Assembly: GCA_001574975.1 (NCBI GenBank)
Contig: KQ965773.1
Coordinates: forward strand, 3,778 to 22,272
Direction: 5' to 3'
DNA: 18,495 bases
Source of the DNA: Gonapodya prolifera JEL478
Lineage: Eukaryota; Monoblepharomycota; Monoblepharidomycetes; Monoblepharidales; Gonapodyaceae
Part shown: in pieces, positions 9,621-18,495 of the stretch
Numbering within the stretch: position 1 is the first letter of the stretch
Layout of the letters: each line of letters starts with the position of its first letter
Made by a program: the position numbers and the translations under genes
The notes under the pieces: generated by a model
The model's input: only the letters and a program-made list of their open reading frames with translations
Databases searched by the model: none
What the model was told of the DNA's origin: nothing

Positions 9621-9763
9621 AATAGAGGCAGCGGGTAGCAGACTGTCCGCATCAGAGAGCGAAACCATGTTTAGAGCACTTGGTTTTATCATTTTGTGAA
9701 CAATCGATTTAAGGTAATTGAAAGGGTATATGCAAATACATAGAGAAAACACCGTGGCCGACC
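9621..9763. other. Convergent 3' intergenic spacer (143 bp)
   Basis: The stop codons of the plus-strand membrane-protein gene and minus-strand centrin face each other across 143 bp, so their 3' untranslated regions probably meet or overlap. No separate feature is seen. Confidence 0.6.
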
Positions 9764-10766
9764 TCAATAGAGGTTCTGAAAATGGAGTCAGTAAATGGAA
9801 TCACGCAACGGTATAACGTCTTGTTACCCACGGTCTTCTTCATTATGCGCAAAAACTCTTCCTCATTAATTTCACCATCACCTGTTCCACCCGACACACC
9901 ATCAATATCCAGAATAGTGCAGAGGTACCAACTGGGATATCTCCACTCACCGTCCCTGTCCGCCTCCTCAATCATCTCCCTGATCTCTTCGTCCGTCAAA
10001 TTCTCGCCGAGCTCCTTCGCGACCCTCTTGAGGTTCTTGAACGTTATCTTCCCCGTGTTATCGTCGTCGAACAGGCGGAATGCCTTGAGGATTTCTTCGC
10101 GCGAGTCTTTTTCGCTCTTCAATAGATGTAGATTGCAATCAGGCAAGGGGAAGGGGGTTTCATTCACAATAGTCAGAGTCGTACCATTTTAGCTGTCATG
10201 AGTTCAAGGAACTCGTTGAAGTCGATGGTGCCGGAGCCGTTCTGATGTCGTGCATCCACATAGCAAGCCCCATAGAGTATCAACCCACTGACCAGTTGCG
10301 AAGTTGGTACCACTCTGTCCGCTCACTTTATCGATCTCCGCAATCATTTTCTTTATTTCTTCTTTCTTTGGCTCGAAGCCAAGCGCTCTCATTGCGACTT
10401 TCAATTCCTTGCAATCGATCTGAACAAAACGATGAGATGATCCAAAGAGATAATGAACATTTTTCAAGCTCACAGTCCCGGAGCCATCTGTGTCGAACAG
10501 ATCAAAAGCTCTGTGTAAATGCAGCGATAGCAGTGTAACCACCATTCTGAATTAAATACACGGAAGCTCTTCCGATACTCACTCTCGTATCTCCTGTTTC
10601 TGTTCAGGCGAAATGATTGCTTGCTTCCTCAAAGGTTTGGCGCCCGCAAGTCCGGTTCCTGCAATCTTGTTGCCCCCAGTCGCCGCTTTTCGGTATGCTG
10701 TCGACTGGAAACTACGATGAAGAGTGCCGGAGCGCCCAGTCCAGTGGAGTGTGAGCCGCTCACCAT
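9764..10766 (-). CDS. CDC31: Centrin (Cdc31-type EF-hand protein)
   Basis: Centrin is a calcium-binding protein of the spindle pole body/centrosome, and in yeast also of mRNA export complexes. Exons in transcript order (plus coordinates): 10766-10764, 10704-10583, 10510-10474, 10419-10327, 10241-10185, 10116-9951, 9881-9832 and 9775-9764. They give 179 residues. The family core is plain: [67 protein letters not shown] and the ending KKTNLY. EF loops lie at about 48-59 (DTDGSGTIDCKE), 84-95 ([12 protein letters not shown]), 121-132 and 157-168 ([12 protein letters not shown]). Loop 3 has Asn at position 12 instead of an acidic residue, so it is probably weak in calcium binding. The first coding exon is the ATG alone. 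The N-terminal 32 residues are Gly/Ala/Lys-rich, as is usual for centrins. Confidence 0.95.
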
Positions 10767-10942
10767 GTCCAGGTGAAATGATGGATCTCAGTTCACGCAA
10801 AACGTCAAGATGGTGTCCGCAGCATCCCTAACCCAGTGACCCGCCTTGTGAACTAAGAATCTCAGAGACACACGAAAGTCTGTCACCGATAAGTCCTACT
10901 TGACAGGGAGAACTTTCCCCTCATAGCCGGATCACCGAGGTG
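10767..10942. promoter_or_regulatory. Divergent promoter region of centrin and UBL3-like genes
   Basis: Only 176 bp separate the two start codons, so both transcripts must be driven from this short shared region. I see no clear TATA or CCAAT element. Co-regulation is possible but not shown. Confidence 0.5.
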
Positions 10943-11780
10943 ATGACTTCAGAGGGCGAGGAGCTCTCGGCTTCGACACCAAATGTATCTGCCGAGACCG
11001 TTCCTGAAGATACGGGCGTTGTCCATCATGACAAAGTACCGTCGGTACGTTCAGCTGGCTTCCTGTCTCGCTTGCTCGTGTCGGACTTTCTCGACGCGAT
11101 CGCGGAGTCGGTGGCGCGGGGTGGTCAACCTCCGTTTGGAACGATGGTAGAAGAACCATTCTGGCCAAGTTAGCTTGGAAGTTACGGATACCTCTCCACT
11201 CTCCACTTACGGTTGCATGCTGTTACGCCCTTCCTTTCAAAGGATCAAATAAACCTGCGGTTTTTGCTCGTATCGGGGAAGAAGACGGACATGTTCTGCG
11301 GACCAACAGAAACTATCGACGCGGTTCGGAATAAGATATACCAGAATTGGCCGGGAGGTGAGTGAAACCTGAAGCGCGTTCTGTGCTGTGCCCCTGATGT
11401 TAACACTTTTGTTGAAGCGTGGGAGGCAGAAAAGCCTGCCAACGTTGGCCAGATAAGGATTTTGTTTCGAGGGAAATTTTTGGAACAATTCCAGTCGACT
11501 CTGGAATGTAAGCTCCAGCGACGTCCCCGCACAAGGGATGAACCATGACCCCTCCTCTTTGCCAGCCCACAAAATCCCCGTCGGTCAAACAACAACGGTA
11601 CATTTGGTGATACGGACAACAGTGGATCCTCAGCCGGAAGGTGGGCTACTTGTATCAGGCACTGCATTACGTGTCTTATTTTCGCCCACCTCACCTACAG
11701 CCGCCGAATCTGAGCCCAAGGCGGCACCCCCCTCTCATCCACCAGAAGCACAATCCTCCCGCTGCTGTGTTATCTTGTAG
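10943..11780 (+). CDS. UBL3: UBL3/MUB-like membrane-anchored ubiquitin-fold protein
   Basis: Exons 10943-11044, 11243-11357, 11418-11507, 11566-11640 and 11701-11780 give 153 residues. After a 34-residue acidic Ser/Thr-rich N-terminal extension comes the ubiquitin-like fold: DQINLRFLLVSGKKTDMF, then IDAVRNKIYQNWP, WEAEKP, IRILFRGKFL and KIPVGQTTTVHLVIR. A Pro/Ala/Ser linker leads to the end CCVIL. The last four residues are a CAAX box with final Leu, which favours geranylgeranylation, and the preceding Cys may be palmitoylated. In animals and plants this family is tethered to membranes this way and is not conjugated, since it lacks the C-terminal Gly-Gly. Intron 1 is 198 nt and stays open in the exon 1 frame until a stop at 11171-11173, so unspliced RNA would encode a short product without the Ubl. 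Family identity is strong; the start is the first in-frame ATG. Confidence 0.92.
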
Positions 11781-12008
11781 ATATCCGAGTTTCCAACCCT
11801 CGTCTATACCCTCGGAGCCCTTCTCAATCGCCCCATACATCCATTCCTGTGACTCTTGGGACTTTTAATCATCATATTGCCCTAGCGATTGCCAATTATC
11901 AATTTAAGAGCCGAATGTATTTGATGGTTCAATTGCTTGTCAGTTTTACGTTATTATTCATTCGTTGGAACTGAAAAGTTCGCAACACTTTCTTGCGGTC
12001 CCCGTTCA
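11781..12008. other. Intergenic region UBL3-like gene to NAT1 (228 bp)
   Basis: It contains the 3' flank of the UBL3-like gene and the NAT1 promoter. No other feature is supported. Confidence 0.6.
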
Positions 12009-15000
12009 ATGTCGGTTGTCACGGCGTCTGGGAAGCCAGGATCGGCGCAGAAGCCGGTGAATGCGCTGCCATCAAAGGAAGGTGCGCTGTTCAAAGGAGC
12101 TCTGGTGAGTCTTCACCTGGCATTTCTCGTTTTCGCCCTCTCTGACGTGAGGCATTCATCGCTGTCGGCTCCCCTGCACGGTCGCCGAATGCTCTCGCGC
12201 CGGTCTTTGGTGCTTCTCTTTGGCTGCATCGCTTTGATGGTGACCGAATCGTTGGGAAAATGTTTCATCATCTGAATGCTATATTGCGGACGCAACCTCG
12301 ACCAACTTGTGGAACTCATGGCACCGCTATTCTTGCCTGCATCTTTGCGCTGCCTGGCAATCGTTCTCGAACCTTCATTGTCCCTCTCCACATTCATTCC
12401 TGGCTGGACAAAGAAATTTTTCGAGTTCAAGCAGTACAAGAAGGGCCTCAAGGCCGTGGATCAAATTCTCAAGAAAGTGCCGGACCATGGAGGTGAGGGA
12501 GATCCCCCTCTATCCTTCCCGCTTTCAGTTCTCCAACAACTACGAATACGACTGTGCCAGAAACCCTCGCTCTGAAGGGACTCTTCCTGGCCAATCTGGA
12601 TAAGAAAGAAGAGGGGTTCGAGCTAGTGAAGAAAGGGCTAGCGAAGGATTTGAGGAGCCAAACCAGTTCGTGTCCGTTCGGAACTTCCCACCGCTGTCGC
12701 GAGTTGACCCTTTTCCAAAGGTTGGCACATTTATGGCCTCCTGCATCGGGCGGAAAAGAACTACGAGGAGGCCATGAAGTGCTATGCGAATGCTCTGAGA
12801 ATTGAAAAGGTATTTCTGTGAAGTGGAGAGACGATAACATACCTAGACTCGCACCGGCACGGAGCAGGACAACATGCAGATTCTTCGCGACCTCGCTCTT
12901 TTGCAAGCTCACATTCGCAACTTTGAAGGATTCAGTGTGAGCCCGGCCCTATGATGTGCTACTTGTCTCCGGCGAGGTGACAGCGCCCCTCCCTCCGCCC
13001 GCCACCAGGAAACCCAAACGCATCTCCTCACGCTCAAGCCTGCCAACCGACAATTTTGGCTTTCTTTGGCTGCTGCTTACCACCTCTTACAGAACTACGA
13101 GCTTGCCGAACGTGTCGTGACAAGCTACGTTGATACTCTCAAAAGTGGTCCCGAAGCCACACCAGAGTTTGAGCTTTCAGAGATGCTAATGTATCGAAAC
13201 ATGATTATCGAGGAGTCAGGTGATTTGGAGAGGGCTTTGAAGGACCTCGACGGGATCAAAGCGAAAGTCGTAGACAAGTTGGTGAGACGACATCGAAGTT
13301 CTCAAGACAGACTGCGTTGAACTCTTCCTCACTGTCAGGCGTGGAGCGAAGCGAAGGCTCGCATTTTGTTCAAGGCGACTCGATTGGATGATGCTGCGGA
13401 TGTGTATACTGAACTTCTGAGTATTAACCCGGAAGCGAAAGCTTATTGGGAGGGATTGGAATCTTCGAAAGGGCTGCAAGCAGGTGCGATACACCCACCG
13501 CCGCGAACGATTTTCCTCGAAACTCACTGTTTCTCTGAACAAAGACTCCTCCGACGAGCAACGAGCGCAGCTTGTTGAGCTTTACCAATCCTTTTCGGCG
13601 AAGCTCCCCCGGGGTCACCTCGTAAAACTCATTCCTCTAACCTATGCGCCCGTTTCTGATTCGTTCCGCTCAGAGCTGGATCGATATCTCACCATCGCAT
13701 TTCGCAAAGGAGTGCCGTCTGTGTTTGTGAGCTTGCGTCCCCTATACGCCGCGAAGCGAACGGTATCAGAGGACGATCCTTCCAGAGCGAAGGAGAAGAT
13801 CATCCAGGAGCTCGTGGAGGGATACCGCACAAACCTGAAGAAGTCAAACAAGTTTTCGGCGGAGGAGCAAGGTGCAGAGTGGATTGCCATAGTGTCAAGG
13901 AAACATTTATAAAGCCCAACTATCTCGAACAGCAGAACAGCTGCCCGATCCGTCCACGGCGCTGCTCTGGGTCAACTACTTCCTAGCTTTGCACTATGAT
14001 CACCTCAGGAACTTGACAAAGGCGTTAGAGCATATTGACGAGGCCATCGCCAGCTCACCGACCATCGTTGAGTTGACGATGACCAAGGCACGAATATATA
14101 AGGTTGGTTACGTTTCTCGGGAACTCGAGGGAGTTGATTATGACGCCACATCGTTTCACTCACAAGCACGCGGGAAGCTACGAGACGGCCTCCAAAACAA
14201 TGAGCGAGGCCCGATCGCTGGACTTGCAGGATCGGTTCATCAACTCAAAGGCAGCAAAGTACTTCCTCCGAAATGACGAAGTGGCCGAAGCAGCGAAGAC
14301 CGTTGGATTGTTCACCAAGGTAAATACAACCCCGTCTTTTGGTGGATCGGGAATGACTCAGTGACTCCCCGTGTTCCATATAGCCCGACACAGACCCTGT
14401 ACAGGATCTCATCGAGATGCAGTGCCTCTGGTTCGCGACGGAAAGCGCCAAAAGCTGGATTCGCCAGAACAAACCTGGACAAGCATTGAAAAGGTTCCAC
14501 CAAATCGAAAAGGTTGGTGCAAGACAGATTATCGACGTATCTTCGATATCTCACCGGAGCGCAGCATTTCACAGAATTTTACGACGATCAGTTCGACTTC
14601 CACGGGTACTCAGCTCGAAAGACAACAGTTCGAACATATGTCGAGTAAGTCTGGACCAAATCTCGAGTCACATGGTTTCTTATTGTTGTGTCTACATCAG
14701 AATGCTGCGATGGGAGGATAAGCTCCGAAATCACAAATACTTTTTCGATGCCGCTGTTGTAGCGGTGGAGGTGAGGACAAAAACTACGCTCCTTGCCAAT
14801 CCAATAATTTATTGAAACACCTGGCCCTGAAAGTTGTACCTGTCACTCCACGAACATCCGGAGCTCAAGAAGGCGCTCCCCGAAACCAACGGCATCGGCG
14901 AACTTTCTGAAGCAGACAAGAAGAAGGCCGCGAAGAAGGCACGGAAGCAAGAGTTGAAGGCAGCAGAGGAGAAAGTGGAGCAGAAGAAAGGTAAGTTGGT

Positions 15001-16043
15001 AAAGGTCACAGGCGGTTTCCAAACAGAGATCATCAACCTCGACGATAGGGAAAAACGATGACAAGAAAAAGGTTATCGACGATGACCCTGACGGGGAGAA
15101 ATTGGTTAATGTGAGATTTGTGATGCGTTGATTCGAGATTTAGTGACAGTCACGCTGTTTCGCAGGCTCCCGATCTCTTGTTGGAGGCTACCAAGTTCGT
15201 CAAGTCTCTACAGGAGCTCTCGCCCAATCGCATCGAATCCCAGGCCCTCGCAGCTCATGTATACATCCGTCGAAGTGAGATTGTTGCGTCTGTTTGTGAC
15301 AGGACGCGTACCAATGATAATCATCCGACAGAGAAGTACATTTTGGCTCTTCGATCGATACGGAAAGGATTGGAAATCGACCCTCAGGACCCTTCGCTTC
15401 TTCGAGCGACCATTCGATTTTCGAAAGATTGTGGGTGAACGAGCATTACCACATCCTGCATTATGCGAGACGAGTCTCACAATTTTTGTTTAAAGTCCAA
15501 ACTGACAGAGAAACTTTGAACCCTGTCGCTCGAGAACTACTGCTCGAAGAAGTGGAGTCGGTGCTCGGATCCAATTGGGGGAATTCCTCGGCCCGCATCG
15601 CCTCCTTCCTCGGCAACAATAGCGACTCCATCCCTCATGTTTTTGCCGGTAAGTCCGAGTGGTGCTAGGCCACGGATGCGTTCACGGAGACGCATATAAC
15701 ACCCCCGCGCGCTCCTCGAAATACTAGGTGCTCAGGCTCTGGTGTCGGTCGACCCAGCGAGCAAAGCTGATGCTATTGCGAAAATTCTATCGGTGTTAGA
15801 GCGGCAAGGCGCCCGCTCGTCATTCGAGGTACGTCGATGTGTGCCGATGTCGTCTTGCCTTACGCCCTTAAACACTGCAACTATACCCCCCTCGTCCCCC
15901 AGACGGTCGCTTCCGTTTACGACGCCCTGCGCTCTCCTCTCCGGACAGATGTAGATCTGACAGATTCTGCTGCGGCGCAGCGCGTTTTGGAGATGGGAAA
16001 GGGGTGGTTTCCGTTGTCGGGCCTGTTTGGAGGGGACAACTAA
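12009..16043 (+). CDS. NAT1: NatA N-terminal acetyltransferase auxiliary subunit (Nat1/Naa15)
   Basis: Naa15 is the TPR scaffold that binds catalytic Naa10/Ard1 and tethers NatA to the ribosome, where it acetylates nascent Ser, Ala, Thr and Gly N-termini. Twenty exons: 12009-12104, 12414-12492, 12561-12665, 12721-12809, 12868-12936, 13009-13281, 13339-13483, 13545-13871, 13933-14102, 14167-14319, 14384-14512, 14565-14644, 14701-14770, 14834-14990, 15049-15110, 15166-15274, 15332-15430, 15496-15648, 15728-15828 and 15903-16043. They yield 868 residues, close to the usual 830-870. Landmarks: [89 protein letters not shown], then a Lys/Glu-rich helix from about residue 610 ([20 protein letters not shown]), and [10 protein letters not shown] near the end. 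Intron 1 is 309 nt; the others are 52-79 nt. The acceptor of exon 9 is a tandem CAGCAG, so a one-residue variant is possible. Confidence 0.95.
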
Positions 16044-18495
16044 AGAAATAGAAACGTAAAGTTGTATTTTATGCGGTCGTAGATCGCGGGTAATACCAAT
16101 GCGCACACATGAAAGAGATGGGCAGGTTTCACAACGGTGTGTGAGCAGAACACATATTGTTGAAATGAGTTGTTACGAGCTTTGGGTTCTATGGTGAGGA
16201 AAAGCACTCTCATCTACACAGCTTAATCAAATAAATTAGTTTGCAGGCATGTCCCGTGGGGGAATGGAAACGAGGAAGAAGCAACCATCGAACACCATGA
16301 ACAAGAAGCGAAACGAACGAAGAGACGAGAGATCTGCTCGACCCTCTTTGTAGCTTTGGCCTCTTCAGCCCCTTGGGAACAGTAATCATGGTTGGTAGGG
16401 ACGCGGGCCCAGGGAGGGATCCGGAAAACTTTTGGCGAGCGAGGGGCAACAAGCGAAAGTCGAATTGAGGGAGCGATCGGCCGTGACTCTCAGATGGTGT
16501 CGGCCAGTTCGGAAGTGTTGGGGACAGTCGAGAGGGATATGCTTCCGAAAACGACTAGGCACGCAAGCAGTGTCGGCAACACTCGTGCAGAGTATTCGTG
16601 GTGTTCCGAGTCCTATTCGCGTGGTCTGCGTGGTATTTTCGAAAAGTCGCCGAGGCCGGGGTGTGGACAAGGGTAAGGGCCCGAGGAGCGACGCGACCAA
16701 CTGCCTGAGGAGAAGGCAGGCGGAGAAGGCCAAAGATAGTATGCGACTTTCGAGCGACGTGGAAAACCCGTTCCCCCGTTGTCGAAAAAATGTGGCGTCG
16801 CCCGGACCCCGAAAAATCACCGAGTTGCGACTGCGCAGGTACGGAGCAAGGAGGCGGTCCGTAGCAGCTACGGGCACCAAAATGTTGTGGTCCTGTACGA
16901 GCGGGGACCACTTTGGGGGCAGGTCGTGTCCCAAAGATGTAATCGTCTGGGCTTAGCCCGGAAAGTAATACAAATGTAGTCTAAGCGCCTAAACCTATAT
17001 AGTCATGGGGCCTACACGACGTGGTTCGTACCATTCTACCACACTCCTCAGATTCTACGACCACCCCTATTTCCATAGTCTCAAACTACAATCTTATGGC
17101 CATGTGCAGTGGGGACAAATGTGAATTCTTTGAAACATGTTTGCGCAATCCACTGTTGCAGACGCCATGAGGATTGGACCTCGATTCCAGGGCACTATGG
17201 TCCATTTTGGAAACGCGAGGTTCTGTGTGTCGACACGTGGTCACGCTGCAAGTGCCCACAATATTTTTCAGGACCTTATGTTGGACATGACGACAATAAA
17301 CATGGACCTCCCTTTGGGCAATCAGGTTGACAGCAGAAGAAGAAAGGTCACTTCTCCTGACAAATCTCCTTCAAGTGTGATTTGGTGGACGAGTACCACT
17401 CCTCTGCACTGTGTTCGTCTTGTCACAGGTATTTGCAGCCAAAAGTAGTGACCAACTAGGTGCGCAGCAAGCGGCGAACCCGACCTTGGGTGTTAAAGTG
17501 GTGCGCAACGGAGCAAATCACTTGGAATCGCGACACCAACGCAATTCAAAATATCATGTACATTTACGCCCATACAGTCGTCACAGGACATCGCCCCCTC
17601 GGTTACCGCCCTCCACCAAAAGCTCTCAGGTCGTGGTGATGACCCAGTGATTTGTTGCCACCAGCAGTTGGTGGGGTGGGTGCAAATGCGAACTGAGAAT
17701 GGGGAATGGACATGTTTTCAGACGAAATATCAGCTGTGGGCGGGGTTCTCATGGCACCGCCATTATCCTCCGTTGAGCACGACTGAGGAGAGAGGAATTG
17801 CAGCCATTGGCAGGCGCGCTGGTGAGTCCAGACACCAGACACATTCTGCGTGCCCACTTGGAAGCGAGGTGAGTCATCGAGTTCGTGGTGTTCGAAGCTC
17901 TCCACTCCATCTCCCTAACACATACCAATAACTCCGCTCCCCTCTCTCTTCTTCTCAGCGAGTGTCTGACGCCCAGAACGCACCCTCTGCTCCGGCGGGG
18001 GGCCATCAGTGGCAGCGGGCTGCAGCCTCCCTCTTCGTCTTCTTCGCGGGTGTGGTGCGCCATCGCGAGCGGCGTCCATGTCGCGCACCCTGGGCACTCT
18101 CAGAGCTCGGTTTGGCTTCAGAGCGGCGGATTGGCTCGCACTAGTGTTGCTTCTGCATGTGTATCACTTCATAGTTTCAAATACACTGAATGGTTCAGAC
18201 GTATCTCAGTTACAAGCAAGCTTTCATCACGCGTCCCTCCCTTTCCCTAAATTGCATTCGTCACGCTTATTGACATAATAGTTTTCTCCCGCGATTATCC
18301 TTGCTGTGAAGGGCTTGGTCCACGACATGCGAGTGTCTTCGGCGAACGGATCACTTTATCTAGTCTGCGCGTACCTTGGCACGTGTCGTAGGCGATAGAC
18401 AAATGTGAATGCAATTGCTCCTGTCCGCTGAGCAGACGGAGGGTCTGCAGGGGCGAGGTCTTCCGCTCAATGGTGGTGTTCAAAGTTCGCACCAT
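16044..18495. other. Region with no recognised gene (2.45 kb)
   Basis: Open frames exist on both strands but none resembles a known family, and no chain of phased exons was found. From about 16390 to 16960 long frames are open on both strands at once (plus 16432-16956, minus 16386-16934), which more likely reflects base composition than two genes. A plus-strand frame at 17137-17325 could be joined in phase to 17429 onward by a GT-AG intron of 103 nt; the product is unfamiliar. A plus-strand ATG at 18078 opens a short frame with a hydrophobic stretch (WLALVLLLHVYHFIV). A minus-strand frame open at the right window edge (18295-18495) could be the last exon of a gene entering from the right. None is strong enough to call. 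Confidence 0.45.

Noticed and set aside
12105-12413. Box C/D snoRNA inside NAT1 intron 1
   Set aside because: A TGATGG-like C box and a CTGA lie only about 38 nt apart with no terminal stem, which is too short and weak.
12810-12846. Earlier TAG acceptor for NAT1 exon 5
   Set aside because: It would make a 37-nt intron and insert seven residues not seen in Naa15. The acceptor at 12867 gives a 58-nt intron and the expected EKDNMQIL junction.
16386-16934. Minus-strand 182-codon open frame as a gene
   Set aside because: The plus strand is open over the same stretch, there is no recognisable domain, and composition is biased.
17603-18063. Overlapping minus-strand frames near 17.6-18.1 kb
   Set aside because: They do not splice in phase with each other, lack a family resemblance and overlap open plus-strand frames.
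18078-18278. Plus-strand frame with hydrophobic stretch as the start of a membrane-protein gene
   Set aside because: It is short, has no supported downstream exon and overlaps other frames; kept only as a note in the region entry.

Overview
The window reads as nuclear DNA of a filamentous basidiomycete. The seven genes that can be built are cut by 53 visible GT-AG introns, nearly all 50-80 nt long. They are densely packed, and their exons splice into well-known eukaryotic proteins or into membrane proteins of fungal style. A eukaryotic tRNA-Leu with poly-T (Pol III) terminators is also present. No bacterial operon, CRISPR array or recognisable biosynthetic cluster is seen.

Layout from left to right: (1) the 3' part of the gene for translation initiation factor eIF3 subunit d, plus strand, 60-1826; (2) a pyridoxamine-phosphate-oxidase-like flavin split-barrel protein with a hydrophobic tail, plus, 2549-3590; (3) tRNA-Leu(CAG), minus, 3830-3911; (4) a TA-flanked MITE with about 50-nt terminal inverted repeats, 3950-4164, directly upstream of the tRNA; (5) about 1 kb with no supported gene; (6) a single-pass membrane protein of unknown function, plus, 5130-6860; (7) a multi-pass membrane protein of unknown function in 11 exons, plus, 7188-9620; (8) centrin (Cdc31 type), minus, 9764-10766, convergent with the previous gene; (9) a UBL3/MUB-like prenylated ubiquitin-fold protein, plus, 10943-11780, divergent from centrin across 176 bp; (10) the NatA auxiliary subunit Nat1/Naa15, plus, 12009-16043, in 20 exons; (11) about 2.45 kb to the window end in which no gene is recognised.

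The recognised genes are housekeeping functions: translation initiation, N-terminal acetylation of nascent chains, the microtubule-organising centre, a membrane-anchored Ubl and a tRNA. They do not form an evident pathway. No exciting new multi-gene system is visible. The most notable structures are the MITE beside the tRNA, a centrin first coding exon made of the start codon alone, a 27-nt in-frame micro-exon, and two uncharacterised membrane proteins.

Exon coordinates were derived by hand from reading frames, GT-AG sites, phase matching and remembered family sequences. Starts and a few acceptors carry the uncertainty noted in each entry.
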